A stretch of 64,000 nt of DNA, from the NCBI GenBank assembly GCA_945907755.1, contig CAMDTN010000001.1, positions 88,308 to 152,307 of the forward strand, in the 5' to 3' direction. Source of the DNA: Singulisphaera sp. GP187 (GTDB lineage Bacteria > Planctomycetota > GCA-002687715). The position numbers and the translations under genes are program-made. Position 1 is the stretch's first letter. Every line of letters begins with the position of its first letter. Below, piece after piece: positions 43,694 to 52,000 of this stretch. The notes under the pieces were generated by a model. It saw only the letters and a list, made by a program, of their open reading frames with translations, made no database searches and had not been told where the DNA came from.

Positions 43694-44593
43694 TTGAGCA
43701 CGCTGTTCAACGCAGAATTGCTGGCCTCGGTAGAGGCCCTGACGATTCGCGCCCGCCGGGTGCGACGCGGGCCGCTGCATGGCGAACATCGCGCTGGCGA
43801 AAGCGGCAGCGGGCTGGAGTTTCGCGAGCATCGCCCCTACACGCCGGGCGACGACCTCGCGCGCGTGGATTGGAATGTGTTCCGTCGCAGTGGGCGCTTG
43901 TACAGCCGTTTGGCCGATGTCATGCGCGACATGCCCGTGCGCATTCATCTGGACCTCAGCGATTCGCTGTGGCACGAAAGCCGCGCGCGCGCCGATGCCG
44001 CACGCGTCGCTGCGTTTGCCATTGCAGCGGTTGTCTGTGGCCACGAAGATCAAGCGCAAGTGTTTTTTGGCGGCTCCGCCAACGACGAACCAGTGCGCGT
44101 GCGCGGGCGCACCGGTCTGCTGACGCTGGCTGCAGCGCTGGAAGCCGCTGGGCCTCATGGTGCGACCGACATTGCGGCTTGTTTCGAAGCCGCCGCGCCT
44201 TACCGCCGCCGCCCAGGCCTCAGCGTCATCATCTCGGATTTCTACGACCCACGCGGCCTGGCCGCAGTGGTCGAGGCCTTGCGCAGCAGCCGCGATCGCT
44301 TGTTGCTGCTGCGCGTGTTCACGCCAGCAGAGCGCGGCGGCGCCAGCGTGGTCACAGGCGCGGCTATGGCCACGGGCGAGCTGCGCCTCTTCGACTGCGA
44401 GTCTGGCGCGGCGGTCACCTTGGACTTGGATGCCTCGGCACTTGCGGCCTATCGCGCCGCCTACGCAGCCTTCGAGCAGGCCTTCGACGAAGCTCTGGTG
44501 CACTTGGGCGCGGTTGGCTTGTCGCTGGATGCAGATGCCGCGCTGTTGCCGCAATTGGAAGCGCTCTTTCCTGCAGGGAGTTTGGTGCTGTGA
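43694..44593 (+). CDS. DUF58 domain protein of the MoxR system
   Basis: 299 residues from TTG 43694, just after the MoxR stop. The DUF58 signature is intact: GLEFREHRPYTPGDDLARVD then WNVFRRSGRLYSRL. The rest has a VWA-like fold with LDLSDSLWHES replacing the metal-binding DxSxS and LSVIISDFYDPRGL as a later strand. DUF58 proteins are usually cytosolic adaptors between MoxR and membrane VWA proteins. The stop overlaps the GTG of the next gene (GTGA). Confidence 0.92.
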   Translation: MSTLFNAELLASVEALTIRARRVRRGPLHGEHRAGESGSGLEFREHRPYTPGDDLARVDWNVFRRSGRLYSRLADVMRDMPVRIHLDLSDSLWHESRARADAARVAAFAIAAVVCGHEDQAQVFFGGSANDEPVRVRGRTGLLTLAAALEAAGPHGATDIAACFEAAAPYRRRPGLSVIISDFYDPRGLAAVVEALRSSRDRLLLLRVFTPAERGGASVVTGAAMATGELRLFDCESGAAVTLDLDASALAAYRAAYAAFEQAFDEALVHLGAVGLSLDADAALLPQLEALFPAGSLVL

Positions 44594-46038
44594 ATTTGCG
44601 CACATTCGACAGCACCACATTCGCAACCCTGCTGGGCGCTGGCGCTCTGCTGCTGACAGCATTGCATTTGTTGCAAGTGCGTCGCCGCAAGCGCACCGTG
44701 GCTACGCTTTTGTTTTGGCAAGCAGCGGCGCGCACCACGCGGGCGCGCTCTTTGCTGGGGCGGTTCCGTCATCCGCGCACATGGGCGTTCTTGCTGGCGT
44801 TGCTCGCACTGCTGTTGGCGGCGTTGGCGGAGCCACAGATGGAGAGCGCAGCACCAACGAGAGCACTGGTGCTGGATGCGGGCGCAGCATCAGCAGCGTG
44901 CTTGGATGAACTACGCGAGCGTGCGCGAGACCATGGCGCAGAGCGCACAGAAACGGCATTGATCATTGCCGGCGGCGGCAGCGTGCAAGTGTTTGCTCCG
45001 GGCAGCTCTGCAGCTGCGCGGCGTGCCGCCTTGGCGGCGCTTGCCAGTGACGCGAAAGGGATCGACGCATTGGAGCCGCTGCTGCAGCGTGCCGCAGCTT
45101 TGGCGCGCATGTCTGGAGTGCCAGAAGTGGTCTTGCTCAGTCCGCGCGCCACCATTGTGCTGGATGCGCAATTGCAAGTGTTGCGGGAAACCCCACGGGC
45201 GTTGAGTGCTGCGGAGTTGTACTCGCTCTTAGTGGAGCCGACAGCACTACCAGCGCAGCAACCGCAGGTTGCTGCAGTGTTGGTGGACGCAGATCTACCG
45301 CCCGCGTTGCAAGCGTTGGGGAAAATGTACGCGGCGAACAGCAGCGAGCTGCGCGTGCACATCGCGCCCGGCATCGCGGGCGACGCCATCACGATGCGCA
45401 CTCTGGTTGCGGACAGCGTCAGCGGTGTGCACAGCGCGCTACATGACGCAGCACTGCCGCTGCTTGGCGAGGCTGTGAAGTATGGGATCTCCCTGCGGCG
45501 CTCCGTAGATTCCGAAGGCGCAGCGGGCGCTCCGCAGCCCGCTGCGCGTGTGCTCTTGCGCGCAGGCAGCGTGCCCTTGGTGGTGTTGCACCGCGACGGG
45601 GCAGCGGCCACGCTTCTTGTGCAACCAGATCTATTCGCCGAGGGCAGCCGTTGCGCTAACGACCCAACACTCATGGCATTGCTCTTGGACTGGATTGCGT
45701 GCGCTGGTGCGCCGGAGCCCGCAGAAGGCCTGATTGCCGGCCAGCGCGCAGCGCTGAGCGTTGGCACTGCTGTCACTCGTTTGAGCGCAGGTGACAACTG
45801 CAGCGCGTCCTATGGCGCGCTCGCTCTCATCGAACCCACTCGTGCGGGCATCGTGCGCGCAGAGGGGCACGCACCATTCGAAGTGCGTGCGTACTGGCCA
45901 GAATTGATGCCTGCCGAAGCCCACACCGTGAAGGCCACAGCGCTCGCTCCGCTCGCGCTGTGGGAATGGCTCGCATTGACAGCGTTGCTGCTGCTGTGTT
46001 TGGACGCGTGGCTGCATGCTCGCGGGAGGATCCCATGA
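44590..46038 (+). CDS. BatA N-terminal-domain membrane protein
   Basis: 482 residues from GTG 44590. The N-terminus (FATLLGAGALLLTALHLLQVRRRKRTVATLLFWQ, given in two parts: helix then RRRKR) is the BatA/Aerotolerance-regulator N-terminal motif with a helix, a basic turn and a second helix at about 60-78. The extracytoplasmic part (about 85-455) shows a VWA-like arrangement (ALVLDAGAASAA in place of a MIDAS) that is probably degenerate. A C-terminal helix (about 455-475) closes the protein, so it spans the membrane three times. It overlaps the giant gene by 4 bases. Confidence 0.82.
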   Translation: MNLRTFDSTTFATLLGAGALLLTALHLLQVRRRKRTVATLLFWQAAARTTRARSLLGRFRHPRTWAFLLALLALLLAALAEPQMESAAPTRALVLDAGAASAACLDELRERARDHGAERTETALIIAGGGSVQVFAPGSSAAARRAALAALASDAKGIDALEPLLQRAAALARMSGVPEVVLLSPRATIVLDAQLQVLRETPRALSAAELYSLLVEPTALPAQQPQVAAVLVDADLPPALQALGKMYAANSSELRVHIAPGIAGDAITMRTLVADSVSGVHSALHDAALPLLGEAVKYGISLRRSVDSEGAAGAPQPAARVLLRAGSVPLVVLHRDGAAATLLVQPDLFAEGSRCANDPTLMALLLDWIACAGAPEPAEGLIAGQRAALSVGTAVTRLSAGDNCSASYGALALIEPTRAGIVRAEGHAPFEVRAYWPELMPAEAHTVKATALAPLALWEWLALTALLLLCLDAWLHARGRIP

Positions 46039-49000
46039 GCTTTGAACGCCCGTGGATTCTGGGGCTGTTGCTGCTGTTGCCGTTGTTGGAATGGTTCTTG
46101 CGCCGTGCCGCGACGCAGCGCCCGCTGTGGTTGAGCGCGGTGCAACTGGGCGCGTTGGCAGCACTGTTGTTGGCGCTGGCGCAACCCGTGTTGCATTCGG
46201 TGTCGCGTGCGCCTTTGCAGGTGCTGGTGTTGGATCGGTCGCCGAGCATGGCGGGCAGTGACGCAGCCCAGCAGGCCGTCTTGCAGCGCTTGATTGCCGA
46301 CGCGAACATGCAACGGATTCGCGTTGTGGCCTTCGGTGCCAGTGCGGCAGTCCTACCGCCTTTGAATGGGCAGTACTCACTACCAGCACTGCAAAGTGCG
46401 AACGGAAGTGCGTTGGCAGAGGCGCTGCAATTGGCGGCGGATTTGATTCCCGTCGGAGAGGCTGGACGCGTCTTGCTCTGCAGCGATGGGCGCGCCACGC
46501 GTTCTGAAGCACGCGCAGTTGCCGCCAGCATGCGCGCTCGGGGGATTGTCCTCGATGTTGCGGAAGGCGCGTTCGGCGCTCGCACGCCGAGTGCCGTTGG
46601 GGCAGCCACATCAACAGCGAGCGCGTTCGGCGCACGCGCGCCGAACGCGGTGCTGCATCAAGTGCGCTGCCCTTCACGCGCGCGCGCTGCGGACACCATC
46701 AGCATCAGCGCTGCTGTGGACGACCCGCGTGGTTTGGTGGTTGGCGCCGTGTTGCGTCCCTTGGAACCTGCAGGCGCCGAGCAAGTCGTGGCGCTGATCA
46801 ACGGCAGCATTGCGTGCGAACACGAATTGCTGGGCCCTGGTGTGAATCGCATGGAATTGGTGCTGCGCGCCGCAGATGGGGCCACGCTTGCGAGTGTGCC
46901 GTTGGCGTGCGCGGCAACAGAGCCGGTGCGCGTGCGCATGGTGCATGGAGAGCAGGCCCCTGCGCGCAGCGCTGCGCTGCGTGCGTTGCTGGGTGCAGGT
47001 TTCGAAATGGTGCAAGACGCTGCAGCGCCGGTTGACGTGACCATCCTTGACGATGTCCCCGCCGTCGCGCTGCAACCTGAGGCCATCGAGGCGCTGACTG
47101 CGAGCGTGCATAGCGGTGCGGGCTTATTGGTGTGTGGTGGGCGTCACAGCTTTGGGCCAGGTGGCTATGGCGGCTCTGGGTTGGATGCGTTGTTGCCTGT
47201 GGGCCCCGACGAAAAGGAAGAGCGCCGCGACCCCAGTGCCACGCTGGTGATCATCATCGACACATCCGGTTCCATGCTGGGGGCGCGCATCGACATTGCG
47301 AAAGAAGTGGCGCGCTTGGCGTTGCAGCGTCTGAAGCCACATGACAAAGCGGGCATCGTCGAATTCCACGGGGCGAAACGCTGGGCTGCACCGATTCAGT
47401 CTGCCGCCAACGCGGTGGATTTGCAGCGCGCATTGAACCGTTTGACCGCAGGTGGTGGCACGGTCATCTTGCCAGCCATCGAAGAGGCCTATTATGCGTT
47501 GCTCAATGTGCGCACGCGCACGCGGCATGTTTTGGTGATCACTGACGGTGGTGTCGAGAGCGGCGATTTCGAATCGCTGCTGCGGCGCATGGCCGACAAG
47601 GGCATCACTACTTCCACCGTGCTTGCAGGCGCAGGCAGCGGACACAGCTCGTTCTTGTTCTCTATCGCGCAGTGGGGGCGCGGGCGTTTTTATCAGGCCC
47701 CTGATCGCTTTCAGTTGCCGGAGTTGCGCGTGAAGCAGCCAGACAGTGCGTCGCTGTCGCCATGGCGCGACGAAGTGCAAGCGGTGCGCGCGGTGCCCGA
47801 AGCGCGTTGGTTGGAAGGCGTAGCGAGCGTGCAAGGCTTTGTGGAAACAGTTGCGAAACCTGGTGCGGTGCTGGATGCGCGCACAGCCAACGGCGAACCA
47901 CTGCTGGCACGCTGGCGTTTCGGGCTGGGAGCCGTGGCCGCGTGGACCAGCACTCTCGCAGGCGTATGGAACGCAGAGGCTGCAGCGGACGGCAGCGCTG
48001 GGCGCTCGTTCGCTGCTCTCGTGCGCGAACTGGCACCGGCATCGAGCGGCCAAGCCGCGCTGCGTTTGCACGCGGACAGATTGCATGTGCGTTTGCCGCA
48101 GGGCATGCGCCGTGCGCAAGTCTTCGCCGCTAGTGCGCCCATAGCGTTCGTGGATGCTGTGCTCGGTGATGCTGGCGCGTGGAATGTCGTGCAGCCGGTG
48201 CCCATAGGCGTGCTGACATTGCGCGCCGAAGACGGCACCTTGCTGGCTGCTACCGAGCGTCCAGCGGAATCGGAATGGACGCGCGCAGACCCTGACACGG
48301 CAGAGCTGGAACATTTGAAGCTGTTGGCTGCAGATGCGCTGCCTGCTGCGAATGTTGGTGCGCTGCCCCTACGCACACCATTACTGGCTTGTGCGTTGAT
48401 TCTGTTTTTGGCCACGATTGCACTGCGTCGCGCAGTGTTGTTGGCGCTGCTGTTGTGTCTTTCGCTGGATGGGACAGCGCTCGCACAGGAGCCCGGAGTC
48501 AGCCCGGCTGCAGCCGCAGCCTTGCGGCAGGCGCTGCAGGGCAACGCTGGCTCGCTGGAGCAGGCGGTGCAGTTGGAATGTGCGCAGCATGGCGACACCA
48601 TGCGCTTGCTTGCGTTGGCAACGGATTTGTTGGACTCGTCGCCGCCAGCAGCGCGCGTAATCGCAGCGCGCCTTGCGTTGCATGCGGGGCAGCCGCAGAA
48701 GGGTTTGGAATTTCTCGCGCCACTCGCGGCGCCCGATGCCGAACAGTGCTTGCTGCGCGCACGCTTGCAGGAAGCAGTGGGCCAAGATGCTGCTGCAGAG
48801 GTTTCGTTGCGGCAGGTGTTGGAAAAATCTCCAGAGCTCGCATTAGAGACGGCCGCGCGCTTGCGTCTGGCAGGTTTGCTTTTCGCGCGCAAGGAAGGCA
48901 ATCGTGACGAAGCGCTACAAGTGTTGGCGCCGCTGCGTGCAACGACGCAGCCGCCGGCGCTGCGCGCTGCTGTTGCGCAATTGGCAGCACTCCATGGTGC

Positions 49001-52000
49001 GGTGGATTGGTTGCTGGAAACGCCTACTGACGGAGCGCGGCGGCCTTTCGATGAAGTGTTGTTGGTTGCCAGCATGGCTGTGGAATCTGGGCGCAGCCAG
49101 GTAGCGGAGCAATTGCTGGCGGAGGCGCGACCGATGGCGCCGCGCTCGGCGGACAGGCGTTATATCGACGAGCGCACCATCGCCATCCACCGAGCGGGAG
49201 GCAGTTTGGAGAAGCTCGCACAGCTCTGGCAAGGCGCGGAATCCCCGGATGCGGAGCGAGCTGCGGCACTGGTTGCTTTGCTGCGCGAACTGCGCCAGCC
49301 GCAAGAGGCCTTGGCGCTGTTGCGCCGCGGCGGAGCCACGCTGGATGAACGCGCGCAGCGCGAAGTGATTGCGTTGGCGCTGGAGTGCGGCCGGCATAGT
49401 GAAGTGGAAGATGCGTATCTGCAGTCCATCGCAGCAGAGCCCCAGCGACTGATGTGGAGCCAAGGCTTGGCCTTGCTGCGTTTGCTGCAAGGAAAAAGAG
49501 ATGGGGCGGTGCAGGCGTTGTCGGAAGTGTTGGCACGCACCACCGATGGCAAGCGTTTGCTGGCTCTGGGGCAGGCTGCTGCAGACCTCGGGTTGCAAGA
49601 AGTTGAACAAGCTGCACTGGAAAAGGCGCTCGCAGCAGGGGGGCGCCCGGCCCAGCGCGCGCGTGTGGTCATGGCCGAGCGCGCGGCGCAGGCGGGGGAT
49701 GATGCGCGCAGCAAGGCGTTGCTGACCGAGGCGGAGTCTCTGGCTGCTGAGGATGGCGAAGCGCTGCTATTGATCGCCGAATGCCACGAGCGCATGCAAG
49801 CTCAAGGTGAAGCGGTGCGGGTGTTGCGCAAGGTTGTCAGCGGCAGTGGTGCCGAAGATGCGCGCATGCGTTTGGGGTGGCTGTTAGAGCAACGCAAGCA
49901 AGGCGCGGAGGCACTGGATCATTGGTTGAGCATTTGGCGCACTTCGACAGTCGAAGCACGCGTGCGTCAGGCAGAAGATCGCTTGCTGGAATTGGGCGCG
50001 CGCGAAGGCAAGCTGGCCGACATCGCCATTGACATCGAGAAAGCGCTGGACGCGGGCCACGGCGACGCCAAGAGCCTCGGGTTGTTGGCGAAAATATATC
50101 TGCGCGCGAACGACCCATCTGCCGCAGTTGAAATCCTGCGTGCGCACGGGCCGCGCCTGGGCCGCGGCGAAGCCGAAACGCTGCAGACCATGGCGTTCGT
50201 TTATCAGCATTGCGATGAATATGTGCGCTATGAAGAAACGCTACGCCGGTTGCAGGAATTGCAGCCGGAAGACGCACTGGAGTTGCAGCAGCAATTGGTG
50301 CTGGCCGCGATGGAGCGCGGGCGTGGCAAAGCGGCCGACCGTGCGCTGCAGCGTTTGCTGGAGCTTGGCGCTGGCGACAGTGGCGTGGATGAGTTTGCTG
50401 CGGGGGTGTTGGGCATGGTGCAGCGGGCACCGGAAGCCGCGCTGGCCTACGGCCGTGTGTTAGCGCTCCACCCCGAGCGCATCGAATCGTGGCTCCTCCT
50501 CGGGAACATGCTGCGCAACTCCGGCGCAACGGAAAGAGGCCGGCAACTGTTCTTGGCGCTGTTGGAAGATGCCGACAAAGACGACCTCTTTGTGGTGGCT
50601 GCTGACGGGTTACTGAACTTGGATGCTCCGCCGCAGATGCTGCGGCCGGCGCTGCGGCGCATCCGCGAGCGCATTGCGGCGCGACCTTCCAGTGCGCACT
50701 TGTGGCAACTGGCGGCAGATTTCGAGCAAGAACTGGGCGAGCGCGAGCGCCAGCGACTGATGACCGTCGGTCTCGCCGCGGTCAGCGGAGAGCGGCGTGG
50801 TGCCTACTTGCGTGAGCTGTTCGAAATGGCCAGAGAAGACCAAGACCCAGTGCGCGTGCTATCCGAAGGGCGCTCGATGTTGGCGTTGGGCGAGGAGTTT
50901 CCACCGGACATTTTCATCGCATTGGGCGAGGCCATGATTCGTGGTGGAGATTTTGGTGGGGCTGAACGCGTGTTTTTGCGCGCGCGCAGTGAAGGCGACT
51001 GGTTGTCGATGCAAAACGCTGTGGCGACGCTGTATGCGCGGCACGGACGCGAAGAAGATGCCGAACGGATGATGCGCCAGGCTTTGTTGGCACGCCCAGA
51101 CGACCCCGACTTGTTGCTGCAAGCCTCTGCGTATGCGGAAGTGCGCGGCGACTTTGAGACCGCATCGGCCGACGCACTGCACACATTGAGCGTCTTGTTT
51201 GCAAGGTCCGCTCCGGCGAATATCAGCGAGCCTTCACGAGGGGCGCGCAAGCCCGCGCGCACCAGCGCGAGCCGCATTCGTTTCGGCAATTACAGCTACG
51301 ACCCGCAACAAGACTCCTATGCGCGCCATGGGCCCCATGCGCTGCGGGTGCTGCAGTGCAGCGGCGATTACAAGTCGCTGGAGGCGCTGAAGGTCCTGTT
51401 GCATGCGGAACACGCGCGCTTGAAGGCGGAGGCGGTGCGTGGCGAACGGGTGGCAGATCACCCACGCTGCTTGCGTTTGGCCGCCGCAGTACGCGACTTT
51501 GCGCTGGCGTTGAACCAGCCGCACGAAGCGGGTGCGGTGGTGGAACTGCTGCACGAGTTGTTCCCTAAGGACCAAGATGCCATGCGCGCCGAAGTGAATG
51601 TGCTGGCCGAGCGCGAGCACATGAGCACGGCGGTTGCGTGCGTGGACTTGTGCGGGTTGGAGATGAAGGAAGCGCTGCCTGAACAATGGCGCGCGCTGCT
51701 GCTGCGCGAGCCACAACGATTGCTGGCGCTCGCCGCTACGGACCCTGAATTAGCAGCACCATTCGCGGCGCGTTTGCAGCTCATGGGTGCGAGCGCTGAG
51801 GCTCAGGCACTGATCGCCGCGCTGGATCCAGCAACCTGTCGCGTCAGTGCGTCCGAGAGGGTTGCGTTCCTAGCGGCGGTGCACGAGGCTTGCACGGCAG
51901 AAGTGTTTGAGCGTTGGTGGAGCGCAGCATTGCGCGATTCACTCCAAGGTGGCGATGCATTGCAGGCAGCGCGTGCCGCACTGCGATTGTTGCACGGCGC

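Noticed and set aside
43870..44589. Open frame extending the BatA-like gene 240 codons upstream through the DUF58 gene
   Set aside because: The extension is Arg/Ala-rich out-of-frame translation of DUF58; the GTG at 44590 overlapping the DUF58 stop gives the BatA N-terminal motif directly.
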